A stretch of DNA of 64,000 nucleotides from the NCBI GenBank assembly GCA_009746045.1, contig RPFO01000127.1:894050-958049 (forward strand), in the 5' to 3' direction. The first letter of the stretch is position 1; each line of letters starts with the position of its first letter. The stretch is from Mesostigma viride. Lineage: Eukaryota; Streptophyta; Mesostigmatophyceae; Mesostigmatales; Mesostigmataceae. Positions 21,571 through 36,030 of this stretch are shown in pieces. A program made the position numbers and the translations under genes. Below the pieces are notes generated by a model. It was not told the origin of the DNA and ran no database searches. It saw nothing but the letters and a program-made list of their open reading frames with translations.

Positions 21571-22293
21571 GTACCCGAGCTAGGATGGCCCAGAGAGCCT
21601 CCTGCAGAGAACCGTGTCAAAGGCCTTGATATAGTCAACGAAAATGAAGACCAGCGGCAAACTGTCAGGCCGGGGGAAGTCGACGCACCTCCTCCATCAA
21701 CCGGCGCGCGACAAACACAGCCATGACAGTGTTACGACCACGACGGAAACCCATCTGAGACTCACCCAGGTGTGGATCCAGCGCGGCGCGGAGCCTGTGC
21801 AGCATCATGCGCATGAAGACCTTCAGCGCGGCGCTCTGGAGGCAGACACCCCGGTAGTTGCCGGGGTCAGCAGCAGAGCCCTTCTTGTACAGCATGACGC
21901 GGATGGCCGTCTGCCACTCAGCAGGCGGAGGCTCGTCAGAGAGCAGGACACGGTTGCAGAACGCCAGCAGAAGATCCTTAACCGCCAGGTCAGGGGTCTT
22001 CAGCAGCTCAGCAGAAAGGTGGTCGGCACCGACCGCCGCGTCGTACCGCAGGCGAGCAAGGGCGCCGTCCAATTCCTTCAAAGTGAAGGGGGGGACGACG
22101 TCGGCAGTGGCAAGGCAGCCCTCATGCAAGGCGCGGGGACTTGGTAGTACGCGGCCGAGGAGGGGGGCGCTGGCGGCGGCGGGGGTCCGGCAACCCCGAG
22201 GCGGGCGTCCGTCTCGGGTACGTGCAGCGGCGGGGGGGGGGCGCGAGCCCCACCGGTCAAGGAAACATTGTGGGCCAACCAGCGGTCAAGGCT
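21571..22293 (-). pseudogene. LINE copy 1, segment e: N-terminal RT region
   Basis: The minus strand encodes the RT fingers/palm start: LKELDGALARLRYDAAVGAD, WQTAIRVMLYKKG, NYRGVCLQSAALKVFMRMML and GFRRGRNTVMAV (21665-22129, open over 154 codons). It matches copy 2 at 24.45-25.18 kb. Similarity stops at 22293 where an ORF1-type sequence begins, so the endonuclease half is missing from this copy. Confidence 0.85.
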
Positions 22294-22379
22294 CCATGCT
22301 TGGTATTTCCATGGTGTTTCGACTTCTTAACACATGTTTATTCATTCCTAACGCCCGGACTCTCGGCTAAACCGAGATT

Positions 22380-23468
22380 TGTGCAGACTTTTATTGGGTA
22401 GCTCCGGGCATGATGGTGCCTCTCGGCCAGCCCCTGCTGGCCCTGCCGGCGATGCTCCTCCCATCCCGACCTGGGCGGACATGCTTAAGCAATGACGCCA
22501 CCTCCACCACCTCCGCCGTCGCCGCCCAGCTTAAGCAGCAGACGCTGGACCTCCGCGAGGAGGCCGAGCTCGCCAAGCGCAGCCTTAACGTCATAGTCAA
22601 GCACTTCGACCCGCTGCAGGACGAGACCTCCGAGACCCTTGCCCTGGCGTTTGAGAACAAAATCCTCAGGATGTCCCCATGGCTATCACTGGTAAGGGCA
22701 AGCCGCGGGGGGTGACCCGCCTTCCCCGCTCGCGGGGTAAGGCCGGCCCCTCCCCCTTGCTCCTCACCTTTGACACCATGGCGGATAAGATGGAGTTCCT
22801 CAAGTGTCGCAAGCGGCTTGGGGGGACCGCCTACACGCTGGACGACGACTTGACCTTGACGCAGCAACAACGGCGACGGGAGTTATGGCCGACCTACCTC
22901 CAGCTTCGGCAGACGGCGGGGCAGAAGCCGGTCTACTGGAAGGGGGCGGAGTCACATCTACGTCGCCCACAAGCCCTGGCAGGCGACCCCTGCCGCCCCA
23001 GCCACCCCAGCCACCCCAGCCTAGGGAATATATAGCAGTAGTGTAGACTAGAAAGCTTAGTGACGTGGCCATGTATGCCTAGTAACGTGATGGGCCCACA
23101 CCCGCCCTTGCAATAGCCATAGCAATTTCGAGTCATTCTTTGCCCATGCAGGGAGTTACTCCCTGCTGAGAGGCCATGTGTACCCTAGCTATAGCCTAGC
23201 CACATACCTTCCACCCCATATGTCATGCAGGCCTTCTAGGCCCTCTCCTCAAGCCCCCCCTGGGTGCCTGTGCTTGTTTAGGAGGCATGAACCATCATGG
23301 AGGTGCAGGTGCACCTAGTGCACCCAGAGCAGGTGATATAGTTGTACATCCTACACCTGCAGGTTGTCGCCCTGATTGTATTACAAACCCATAGATGCCC
23401 CTTAAATTCTCAGGGCTATGTGTTACATGTGCTCCCCACGGAGCTATGATTTTAATTAATTAATTAAT
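22380..23468 (+). mobile_element. ORF1-only LINE-derived retroposon (HAL1-like) with 3' hairpin and (TTAA)n
   Basis: The plus strand encodes an ORF1-type protein in pieces: a coiled-coil-like part with SLNVIVKHFDP (about 22410-22715), then, in another frame, LLLTFDTMADKMEFLKCRK, LDDDLTLTQQQ and KPVYWKG (about 22740-22970). About 430 bp of 3' UTR follows, then the hairpin GCTCCCCACGGAGC (23431-23444) and a TTAA-type tail (23452-23468). There is no endonuclease or RT. The same 3' UTR recurs inverted at 50704-51145. The organisation resembles mammalian half-L1 (HAL1) elements; mobilisation by the full LINE is inference. Confidence 0.7.
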
Positions 23469-23714
23469 GATGGTGCCTGCAAATAGCGTAAGGCGTGACC
23501 GTGGCTATTGCTACGGTATGCTGTATTTTCCTGGAAATGGCCTCTGCCACCGGCTCAATAGTGCTTGCAGGCGTAACTCTATATCGTGTTTCTACCTAGT
23601 TTCTGCCAGTTTTCCACTTATTTCTGCCTCGACCTCTGCCCAGCCTCTCTAAGACCGCCATCCTACTCGACGTTGCTTGCATGTCAGCCATAGCAGGTTG
23701 CAGGCCATGCATGT

Positions 23715-26700
23715 CAGCTGCCAGTTTGGGTGTGATTGTCCACGCCTCGGCGCCATACGTGAGCACCGTGAGGGCGAGGACCTTGAAGAGCATCGGCGCT
23801 TGCGGTGCTCGCCCAGGCCCTTGGAGCGCCAGTAGGTGTTGAGCGCGAACGGAGCCTGGCCCAGGCCAGGCTGATGCGGGTGACAGTCCACATCGTCTGC
23901 AGTGTCAGGATCGAGCCAACTCCGCAACAGTTTGAAGCAATCGCGGAACGGGACCTCCGTCCCGTCGAGCAGGCGCGGTAGCGGTGGTGTACTGGAGGCC
24001 CAATCACCATCGCCTCAGTTTTGACACTAATTGACCAACCCCACCGCCCTCGATCGCCTCCAGGCCCAGACAGTCCAGCCAGGTCTGAATGTGCTCGGGG
24101 CTCGCGATGCTCAAGGGTGGTGTCATCCGCATAAATCAGGTCGGCCAGGCCCGGCAACCAGGTTTAACCCCGCCGTGTTCTTTCTCGTCAAGGATGTCCA
24201 AGCCTGGCTCGAACCCCTTAAAAGCAGTAAAGCGCGCACGTGCCCGGCGCATGACGTGATCCACGACAATAATGAACAGGTATGGGGACAGGACACAACT
24301 TGCCACACGGTCCCCGTGGTGAAGGGGGAATCATGGGGTGGTGCCTTCCGCAGTCCGCACTACTGCCTGTGAGCCCTCATACAGTCGGCGAATGGCAGCA
24401 ATAAAAACAGGTGGTACCCGATCCAGAGCTAGGATGGCCCAAAGAGCCTCCCAAAGAACCGTGTCAAAGGCCTTGATACAGTCAACAAAAATGAAGACCA
24501 GCGGCAAACTGTCATGGGGGGATGGCGACGCACCTCCTGACTCCTCCATCATGCAACCGGCGCGCGACAAACACAGCCATGACAGTGTTACGACCCCGAC
24601 GGAAACCCATATGAGACTCACCCAGGTGTGGGTCCAGCGCGGCGCGGAGCCTGTGCAGCATCAATGATGTGCATGAAGACCTTCAGCGCGGCGCTCTGGA
24701 GGCAGACACCCCGGTAGTTACCGGGGTCAGCAGCAGAGCCCTTCTTGTACAGCATGACGCGGATGGCCGTCTGCCACTCAGCAGGCGGAGGCTCCGGCGT
24801 CAGAGAGCAGGACACGGTTGCAGAACGCCAGCAGAAGATCCTTAACCGCCGGATCAGGGGTCTTCAGCATGCAGCTCAGCAGAAAGGTGCATGGTCGGCA
24901 CCGACCGCCGCATCGTACCGCAGGCGAGCAAGGGCGCCGTCCAATTCCTTCATGCAAAGTGCATAAAGGGGTGGACGACGTCGTCGGTGGCAAGGCAGCC
25001 CGAGGTCCTGCAAGGCGGGGACTTGGTTATCCGCGGCCGAAGGAGGGGGGCGCTGGCGGCGGCGGGGGTCCGGCAACCCCGAGGCGGGCGGCCGTCTCGG
25101 GGTGAAGCGGCGGGGGCCGGGGGCCGGGCCGCGAGCCCCACCGCCGGTCAAGGAAACATTGTGGGCCAACCAGCGGTCAAGGCTGACCGGCGCCGTGCCG
25201 TCCCCCGGCCGTGTGCTCCACCGGGGTCCGGGGTGCGCTGCTGCCGGCCGCCGAGCCGGTCGAGGTGGTACCATGTGCATGTCCTTGCCCTGCATGGTTG
25301 CGAGCCTGGCAGGCCTTGGCATCCGCGATGCACCAGTGGGCCGCCTCCGCGTCCTGAGCGTGCTCGTAGGCCTCCACGAGGGCGGCCTTGAGCGCTGGTT
25401 GCTGCAGCGGGTCCCGGTTACGCTAATTGAGGCACTGCCGGGCGGCCAAGACCTTGGTGGGGTCCTGGCGGTAGAGCGGGCCGAGGCGGCGGCGGGGCAT
25501 GGCCGGCAGGTGCCGGGCCGCCAGCAACGGGGCACGGGCCGCAAAGCCCGCAAAAATGGCGGCGTTGGGGGCACCCGTGTCCAGCTGGAGCTCACGATCG
25601 TCAACGTCTGCCCGCGGGCGCCCAGGGCCGACAGGTACTCCCGTCGGCACCGGTTCCGCTCGTGCTCGGCGTCCGTCCAGTCCTCAGGATCTCCCCGGAC
25701 CGGGCGTACGTAGAGCAGACCAGTCAGGGCGGACCACTGGGGCGCGGCGCTCGGGCACGTGGAACCGGAGCCGAATGGTCGCGCGCACCAACCGGTCAGT
25801 CAGAGCACACCGTGGGCGTGTCAACACTCGGGTGCATGTCCAGAACCGAGGTGCACCTGGGCTGCCGTACCACCACGTAGTCCAAACAGGCCTGACGGCC
25901 GTTAGGGCCACGAAAAGTGACCAAGTCCTGTGAGGGACGTTGGAAGTGGCAGTGGACAGCAACCATCCCGCTATCCCGCAAAAAGGCAGAAAACAGGGGA
26001 GTGTTGTCGTTAGCAGCCGTGCCGGCAGGCGCAAAGCGACCATGCCAGCAGTGCCCATGCACGGGGAGCGTGGCATTGGCGTCGAGCAGTGCTCATAATA
26101 ACCAAAAAGTGGCGGGCCGGGGTGACCCCCTCAAGGCTATGCAAGGACTCGAAGAACTCCTGGCGTTCCGACTCAGGTAGACCACTATGGGGTGCATAGC
26201 CCACCCCCACCGTGAGGTGGTGTTTAGACCGCCCCTCGACGGAGGTAAAATGGGCTACCAGAAGGCGTGGGGTGAGAAACTTAAGCGTGCCGAGGCAGCC
26301 TAGCAACTGCCAGCGGCGAACACAAAAGACCAACACCACCTTGGCCTGGCGTACCGGCCGCTGCCAGCGAAGTAAAACCGCCAGCCACCCGCTAGACGAT
26401 CAGTGAGTCACCATCATGGCATGATGCCAAGTGGCACCGTGCGGCGATGTTCCTGAACGCCTAGAATAGATACACGATGCATGGGCTATGCAAAAGGCGA
26501 CGAGCTCCTCTACCCGACAGCTATGGCCGTCTGCTTGAGTAATGTGCGTGCATTGAAGGTGGCAAGGGCCAAGGATGCCGGCTGCTGGCTCACCAGCCTG
26601 GGGAGAACGGCGATGGATGATGGGGGTGGATGCGGCGGGGGGCGGAGGTGGGGGTGGAACGGGGGGAAGGGAAGCGGAGGAAATAGTGGTTTTCATCGCA

Positions 26701-26810
26701 TTTATTTTGTCCTGCAGACGTAGGATGCGAGCCTGCCGCCTGCTCTGGGTATTCGGGGATGCTTGCGCAACGCAGAGGCGTAGAAAATCTAGCATGCGTT
26801 GGGTGTTGCT
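23715..26810 (-). pseudogene. LINE copy 2 ORF2: APE endonuclease plus reverse transcriptase, frame-broken
   Basis: Read from 26810 downward. A Pro-rich N-terminus is followed by an endonuclease start-like LATFNART (about 26555) and, after a frame break, EELVAFCIAHA. The later endonuclease follows (GTAANDN, CLDYVVV, and a damaged SDH near 25795). A Pro/Arg-rich linker then leads to RT with YKKGSAADPGNYRGVCLQSA, FVDCIKAFDTVLW, QGCVLSPYLF and LIYADDTTL (near 24130), and finally LTYGAEAW. At least several short indels break the frame. The copy ends near 23715 without 3' UTR or tail. Together with the ORF1 upstream it shows a two-ORF LINE architecture. Known role: target-primed reverse transcription. 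Confidence 0.82.
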
Positions 26811-27010
26811 ATGATCTGGCTGCTGAGAGCTGTCGTTCTAGCCCGAGATACTGGCACCGGCCACCATGTGTCTCAGTCGACTGTGAGGTCGATGCATGGT
26901 AGTGGAACGGGGGACTATTTAGAGGCTGTCCCCGAAGCCTGTTAGCCACGAGCCGACGAGGAAGGTTGTCTACCTACTGGCACCAACAGAGGCAGTGCTC
27001 ACCCTTCTGG

Positions 27011-28180
27011 CTAGACACCTGACGAGACTCCGCTCCGGGGGTGAACACCTTTAATAATCTGCTTCCCATCAAAGAATGCTGTGCACAAAGGAGCCATCCT
27101 GTCAGAAGCAGACGCAACCCTTGGTCTCGAGCGCTTACCCTTGGTCTCGAGCTTCTTGGTCTCCTGGACGATGGTGCTGTTCCACACCGCGCTCCTCGCC
27201 TTCAGTTGAGCCGGCGTGTAGTCCTTGTCGAGGCTGAAGTCACCGTGCTGGAGCAGACGACGTGCTCCCAGCACGAGGCGTTTGTCGTGCATGGAGGCCA
27301 TGGTGACGACGACCAGGCCCAGAGGGCCTGGCAGCCGAATGGCTCGTTCAATGACAACACGGTTCTGGAGCTGCAGCTTCCCCAGAAACGCTGGGCCTCG
27401 CAGCTCCTCGGCAAGTGAGTGTGCTGTCTCATGTGCTGCCGCGCCTTGCGGGAAGCTTTTGATTACCATATTGCGTTGGCGTTGCTGCACTGCATTCTGG
27501 GTGACCGCAGCGGCAGCGGCAGACTTGGCCGCCTGTTGAACAATGGTGGTCAACTGCTTGCCGGTAACGTCGGCAAACGTGGTAGTTTTCAGGCGGGGGC
27601 TGCCAGGGCTGTCTTCAGCTCCAGCAATTGTGCTGTCGCAGCTGCAGACGCCTCCGTCAGGACCTTAATGTCGCCCTGCACGGTCGTAAAAGACTGTGCG
27701 AGGTGCTGCAGCTGCACGGTAACATCGGTTGCGGGTGCGGGCCTGGCGATGGTCGTCGCCGGCAGCTCGACAAGTTCAGGGCAGCACGAAATAAGACAGT
27801 CAAGGCGGCACTGTTCAACAGACCACTGAGGCCATTCATCCGAAGCAGCCTCCATAACCTGGCCGCTGCGAGGGTTGCGAATCGGGGCGTTGTGTTCGTT
27901 GTGGAGCTTCAGCACGTTTAGCACTTCGGCGTTGCTGAAGCCTAGGAAGTCAGCGATGTCGTCCAGGCTCAAACGCTTGTCTGGCATGTAGAATGAGGAA
28001 GAAATGGAGTCCGGCAAGGAGGTTGCAGCATCTATCGGAGTTGCTTCCGAAGTCTTGGGCCGCTTGTGAGCGGCGCTCCCGGCGGCGACATTGCTGTCAT
28101 TGGCGACTTTGTTTGCAGCAATCTGGGCATTGATCAATAAATTCGGCAGCAAGAGCTGAAGACGATGCGGGGACCTCCAT
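27011..28180 (-). pseudogene. LINE copy 2 ORF1-like protein, frame-broken
   Basis: The minus strand carries an N-terminal region with an AAHKRPKTSE nuclear-signal-like stretch and a helical ADFLGFSNAEVLNVLKLH (to 27589). A frame change near 27590 then leads to TTTFADVTGKQL and NMVIKSFP, and an RRM/CTD-like block follows: GPLGLVVVTMASMHDKRLVL, ARRLL, LDKDYTPAQLK. The block order matches L1-type ORF1 proteins and the ORF1-only elements at 22.4, 35.5 and 38.1 kb. The ATG at 28180 is in a different frame from the following residues, so another indel lies near 28140. It lies just upstream of ORF2 in the same orientation. Confidence 0.65.
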
Positions 28181-28190
28181 GGCTACGTTT

Positions 28191-29189
28191 AATAGCACCT
28201 AGACGAGGGCAGGGGGCGCAGGCACACGGCTCACGTGCGTGGTGCCGCCATAACGTGCAGAAAAATAGCGATATCTGCTGGGCAGGCCGCTGGCGATAAC
28301 TTGCGAAATCCTGGGCGATGGCTGCCAAAAATTAGATCAGCGTGTTCGTCATCAAAAGGCGAGTCTGTTGCAATTTACCTGACCAAATTTCATGCCCGGA
28401 GTCAAAAGTTATGAGCATTCTCGGCATCCATAGCTCGGCACACCGTAGACGACTTTTGCCTATACATGACATATATAGCATGTTCGACTAGTGCATCACA
28501 CGAATACAACAAAATAAATTGTTGTGAAGAACTGAACGAAACAACGAGCTGTATGGCACATTGCTCGTCCTTCCATACTGCACAAGCCTAACCTGCCGCT
28601 ACATTCAAAATCAACCAATCACAACACTGGACGAATTAATCCGACAAGCTAAACTTTGGCGCTATAACTTTAAGATGTGCCGAATAGACACAAATAGACA
28701 AAGGGAATAACGTAAGCCATGCCAGGCACCGCCTGGCTTCCTCGCAGGTAAATCTGGTGTCGCTCGTTGAAGTCCTGACATACCACAACCGGTCCTGGTG
28801 CCTTGCCAACTTGCTGTGTACCAGCCTTCGACAACTACCCCAGGGATGGACGTCAAGGAAGGTCAGATCCGCTGAAAAGTTCCAACAGAAAACACAGCAG
28901 ACTTGTACGGAAGTGCACAAATCCGCGGCGCCAGCCAAAGGCAAGCGGTACAGGGAACCGTAGATGTACGGACGTAAATGTTACGCCGGAAATCTGACAA
29001 GACCACACGTAAATCAGTGCAGAATGGGACGGCGCGCGACATGCTTGCTACTATCACAACTCATGTCACGTTAACCGTCGAGACAAAGCACCCGGCCCTC
29101 TGACCTCTCCATCGCATCAAGGACCGCGGGGGTTGATCGGTCACACCCCCGGACATCCAGGTGGTGAGCTCACCAATGGGACCGCGTGT
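28191..29189. other. Spacer; no gene recognised
   Basis: Only short overlapping frames with no family resemblance. This is the region between the LINE copy and the CAAT array. Confidence 0.4.
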
Positions 29190-31350
<2,161 letters not shown>

Positions 31351-31410
31351 CCTGTCCCAGATGCTGGCGTGAAGGAGTGAGGCGCCCTCTGCGTTTGTGG
31401 GGGGGACCAC

Positions 31411-32461
31411 GCAGGCAAAGTTCCTGGTCCCGGCAAAGGTTAATCATGACCAACCAAAGGCATGACTGCATAACACGCGAACACTGAGACCGAGACCTAA
31501 GAAGTAACTCTCCCACGCAAGCATACCCCCCCCCCCCCCCCCCAACAGCTAACTAAAGATTGGGTGATGATGACAGATGGTAAATGCTCTACAGAATGCT
31601 TGACACAAGATGAGACCCTACAAGGCCGGCCAGTGTTTTACCATGCCTCCAATGGCGACAAAATCAGGGTCAGAAAAACATTTCTGCCCCTGTTGGCAGC
31701 ATTGTTATGATGGTGAGGAAGACCAGACGAAATGAGACTGGGAGATGTTGAAAATATAAACGGAGGGGATGAGCTTGAAAAAAGCGTTGAAAAAAAATAC
31801 ACCGAGTGAAAGAGGTTGGGAAAAGCATCGAGTGAATGAGGTTTTAAAAAGCACCAAGGCATGAATGAGGTTGGAAAAAGGAACTGAGTTATGGACCCCC
31901 AGCCGCAGATTTGTCCCGCTCTGGAAAGGTTACGCTGCGCAAGAGAGAGACAGGCCTACCGCCGCGCTCCCGCCAGCAGCAACGAAGGGCAAATCAATTT
32001 TTATTGGAATGACATTTAAGTACGAAACCCTGACAGAGCCCTGCCCTCCCCCGCAAAAAACCTCACAGGTGCAACGTAACCTGCAGAATGCAATACACCA
32101 CATCACCAGCAAGGGTTGCAGAGCCAAGTGTGCACGCGCCTGGCACAATCAACTGGCTGGCAAACATACTACGTTTGCCTAGTGTCAAACGTACGACCAA
32201 AAAACGAGGCGGAATGGCAAAAAAAAGAGGCGGAATCGCAGCATTAAAACCGAGGAAAGCCAAGCTTTGAGGCTGAGGAAAAAGGGCGCGACACCCCCAG
32301 GGACAAATACGACAAAGATGGAGTCATACACGCCGATCTATACAAACTGGAATGCGGCTATGCGGAGATACTGGCTTATAGGCAACGCGCAGCACAAGGG
32401 CTGGGACCCTGGCCACACCCAAACACCCCCAGCCCCCTGGAAAATTTTCATATGTCCATGG
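31411..32461. other. Upstream spacer of the F-box gene with poly(C) run
   Basis: Contains a 19-nt poly(C) run (about 31527-31545), a GAGGTT/AAAAGC-rich stretch near 31790-31880 and otherwise no supported gene. Confidence 0.4.
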
Positions 32462-32693
32462 GGAAACATGGGGTCTTCACTGACATGCACAAAATGACTT
32501 ACTCCAAGGTAGAGTGGCTACCTTGGGCAAGTGCACCTCCTTTCTAGTCGGTTAACCCTCCATAAACTTTACCTATCGGAAACATGGGGTCTTCACTGAC
32601 ATGCACAAAATGACTTACTCCAAGGTAGAGTGGCTACCTTGGGCAAGTGCACCTCCTTTCTAGTCGGTTAACCCTCCATAAATTTTACCTATC
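32462..32693. repeat. 116-bp tandem duplication, two copies
   Basis: 32462-32577 and 32578-32693 are identical except for a C/T change near the 3' end. Each carries GGTTAACC. It is probably very recent. Confidence 0.95.
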
Positions 32694-32761
32694 GGAAACT
32701 TTTGGGAAACGTTTGGATAGTAAAAATAAATCCATTTACATGGAAAAGCCGCGACAAAGCA

Positions 32762-33049
32762 GGTGGGTGGTTCGACCGGTGGCTGGTGGCTCGGTGGCTA
32801 GCTGGCTGGGTGGCTGGCTGGCTGCCGGCTGGGTGGGTGGGTGGGTTGGGGGTTGGGGGGGGGGGCGGGGGAGGCGGGCGGGCGGGCGGGCGGGCGGGCG
32901 GGCGGGGGGGGGGGGAGGGGGGTGGGCGTTTGGGTGGGCGGGTGGGTGGGTGGGTGGGTGGGTGGGTGGGTGGGTGGGTGGGTGGGTGGGTGGGTGGGTG
33001 GGTGGGTGGGTGGGTGGGTGGGTGGGTGGGTGGGTCGGTGGGTGGGTGG
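32762..33049. repeat. G-rich (GGGT)n / (GGGC)n array
   Basis: Irregular GGCT/GGGC words pass into a nearly pure GGGT array (32937-33031). The plus strand has dozens of G3-G4 runs and should form G-quadruplexes. Gly/Trp/Val frames here are artefacts. Confidence 0.95.
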
Positions 33050-33732
33050 AATGAAGGTATCGGACAGCAATTGCGTCAAAGTGACTGTGTCAAAGTGTAA
33101 GGGTAGAACTGGATGCCGTGTGGAAAATCAAACACCGGTATACGGGCAACGTCAACGGCAAATAAATTGCAAACCACACATCAATACCCGGAAACTAATT
33201 ATGATATAAGACCAAAAGCATGGGCAAAAATAATTCAAAGCCAGTACCAATGCGCGTATAAGCTTTAGTTTAATGCAAGGAAAAACAAGACGCAATTCTA
33301 CTAATTAGCACGCGTTACTCCTTAACATGCAAAGCCTGTAAGCAAAAAACCTGAAAGCGAGCGACTTCCTTACCCGATGCGAGGAGAAGCCTACTGTAGC
33401 TCGTGCTGCCTTAGGCAGGACGCTCAATCAGGACGCTACGACCACCAAGACGTCTGAAGTAGGGAGGTCTGATGAGACGCTCCGACCGCGCAACCCGCTA
33501 TGGCGACTGCATTAGGACGGCATGAAGCTGAGGCGTTGCTCAAACTCTTCTTATGCTTGTCACAATGTATGTATCGGCATGTATCGGCATGAAGGGTAGT
33601 TTTGCTCATACCCTGATATTTATGTCCAAACGTGCTTTGGCATAGCTATAGCTTGATGTTCTGCGTTTTACAGTTTACAATAACTGACGCTGTTGTACGA
33701 GAGGAAGTCCTACCATTCAAAGTTTCAAACGG
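33050..33732. other. Spacer; no gene recognised
   Basis: Only short frames without family resemblance. Confidence 0.4.
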
Positions 33733-33900
33733 ACTGAGTTTGTGGCAGAACCAGGCGCCGCGCCAAAAATAATTCAACGGTCAGATCTGGCGGGAACGAC
33801 AGATCTAGACGTCAGCTTTTCGTAGCCCTATTCAGACCGTACTTTGGACATCTGGCCAGGGAGATATGGTCGAGCAAAGTAGGGAGGGTACCACGGTCAA
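33733..33900 (+). mobile_element. Remnant of a second piggyBac copy (subterminal region)
   Basis: ACGGACTGAGTTTGTGG and the next ~165 bp match the complement of about 10330-10500 of the piggyBac element, including GGCGCCGCGCCAAAAATAAT and TTCAGACCGTACTTTGGACA, with many substitutions. The outermost ~55 bp with the inverted terminus is missing. Confidence 0.75.
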
Positions 33901-34800
33901 ACAGGACCGACGTGAATGAAAATAATTGACATCCGCGGCTATGGCGGCACAGACAACTGACTGGTATGAGAGCATGGCTTGGCATATCGAACTGAAATTT
34001 TGCAGGCATGATCCTTGATTCCTAAAAAGGTTATATGCGTGCCCAGGCAACGTTTGGATGTGCGCCAATAGGTCTCGAGGTTCTGTTCGGTGCAGCAAAT
34101 CGTTTCAGCGGCCAGGCGGCGACAGTGCCTATGCTACCTGTTGCTCGGCAGCAAACGTCCATGTATTTGCGCGCGGATAGACTTGTTACGTTATTCTTGA
34201 CATGTTTTATTAGCGCTGACGGCCTGGAAAGGTTCGAGGCTACGTCCGTGAGGTGGGAGTGCTGGCTCCCGCACAGCAGGTAATCTGCGGTTTCGACCTG
34301 GTACGTATTAGCCTGTTAGCGTGTATATATTACCGTACCAAGTTGTTCTATTGTTTACAAACTAATCGTAGACATGTAATCGAGGGTTTTTGCTTGTCCT
34401 TTTGTTGCTTTAGTGCTTGTACGCGTTCGTTTGTGATGGTTGGGGAATAGCACTACGTCACGCAGATTTTGGACCAGATTTGATTGCTATTAGCTGAGGC
34501 TTCAACGAAATCAGTGAATTAGCGTTTGTTATAGTTGGTAAATATCGTAGGCTTGATAACACGATGCTTTTCCCTGCTCAAACATCGCGAGACAAGTGGT
34601 TTTCTGGCCAGCGCTAGGCATTACTTCTTGGTTTGCTGGCCGAAGTCCGCCTTCTTCTTGTGCGTCCATAGTGCATGCAAGAGACATGGATGGCCAAGGC
34701 CTGCTTGCATGGAAGCATACCAAGTTAGTTCTTTTGTTTTTTCTGTCATTGCCAACCATTGGAGTTGCTTTATAGTGTGTTCAGATGCATTGGTAATGTA
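33901..34800. other. Spacer; no gene recognised
   Basis: A/T-richer sequence with only short unsupported frames. Confidence 0.35.
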
Positions 34801-34814
34801 GCTCTTAGAAAAAG

Positions 34815-36030
34815 ATGGCGAGAAAGATGGCGAGCTGCGGCCGCTTTACTGCTAATGACTTTCGCATGATGGGCCTCGCAGGGGGTGTCAGAGCTCTGTT
34901 AAACCTGCAGACACAGGCTTCCACCCATGCGCCATGCTCACAAAGCCGGCCCCCCAACAGCAAAGACGATCTGAAGGCAGTCGTCCAAGCTGCGATGGAG
35001 GAGCACATGGCACCATTGGCTGCCCAGCTTGCAGGACTGACAGCGCCTGACGGCCCCCTCACTGCCCAGTCACAGCCAAGGTCAACAATATTGAAGCCAA
35101 AGTCGCGCTAAAAATCCAGCCCCAGTTTGCCGCCACGCACGAACACATTGCCGCCAAGGTTTCCGAGGCCACAGCCACTGCATGTGACCGCCCGCCTTAA
35201 CCAGCTAGGTGGAAGGCATGGAGTTGGCCAAGGCATTGTTAAGCTTGAGGCAGTCGCCACCCAGGTTGACGCCCTTGCCAAGCAGGTCCCCGAGATAGCT
35301 GAGCGAACAGCCACCATCGCTGCCCAACCGACTGGGAGGGCCAGCGATGGCCTTTCGCCTCACTCCTGGGCGGACCTGCTCAAGAGCCAGGCAACCTCTA
35401 CCGCTGCCATCACCACCAAGCTCGAGGAGCTGCAAAGGCAAGCGCAGTGAGGCCGCCGACCGCGACAGTCGCCGCTGCCAAGTCATCCTCAGGCGCTTCG
35501 ACACGAAGCGGGGGGAGACCCCAGACTCCCTTCGCAACGCGCTCAAGGACCCTAGCTCTTCGCGCGCATGGAGCTGCAAGGTACTAGTATGACACTGCCG
35601 GGTGCCCGGACCGCCTGCATGCCCCGTTCACGGGACAAGCTGGGCCCCCCGCTAGTGGTCCTCACCTTCAGCGACATGGACGCGAAAGCCAAGTTCCTTG
35701 CTCGCCGCAAGAAGCTGGAGAACTCCCCGCGGTCGGTTGACGATGACCTGACGCCGGCCCAGCAGCAGCAACGCCTTTGATCGGTGGCCTGACTACATCC
35801 GCCACAAGGCCAGCCCCGAGAAGCCCCCGGTGTACTGGCGGGGCGGGGACCTTTATGTCAACAACAAACCGTGGCAGCCCCCCCGGGCTCCCCCGGGATA
35901 GAGAAGATGGCATGTTAGTGATGGCATTAGCTCTGCAATTTGATCCGCAGTATGTGTAGATGGGCGATTTGGAATCAGTGGTATGTGATGACATTAGCTC
36001 TCAGTTATAGTTTACTTGCTCAGCCATGGC
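34815..36030 (+). mobile_element. ORF1-only LINE-derived element, frame-broken
   Basis: The plus strand, with several frame changes, encodes an N-terminal region (34815-35108), a coiled-coil-like part rich in Ala/Gln/Val, SWADLLKSQ (near 35365), VILRRFDTK (near 35485), PPLVVLTFSDMDAKAKFL (near 35650), VDDDLTPAQQQQ and KPPVYWRGGDLYVNN (to about 35870). This is the same block order as the LINE ORF1 at 27.0-28.2 kb. No RT follows. The 3' part recurs at 49003-49265 and similarity ends at CAGCCATGGCTC in both. No microsatellite tail is visible. Confidence 0.65.

Noticed and set aside
32647-33209. Gly/Trp/Val-repeat proteins over the GGGT array
   Set aside because: Pure simple-sequence translation with no unique domain.
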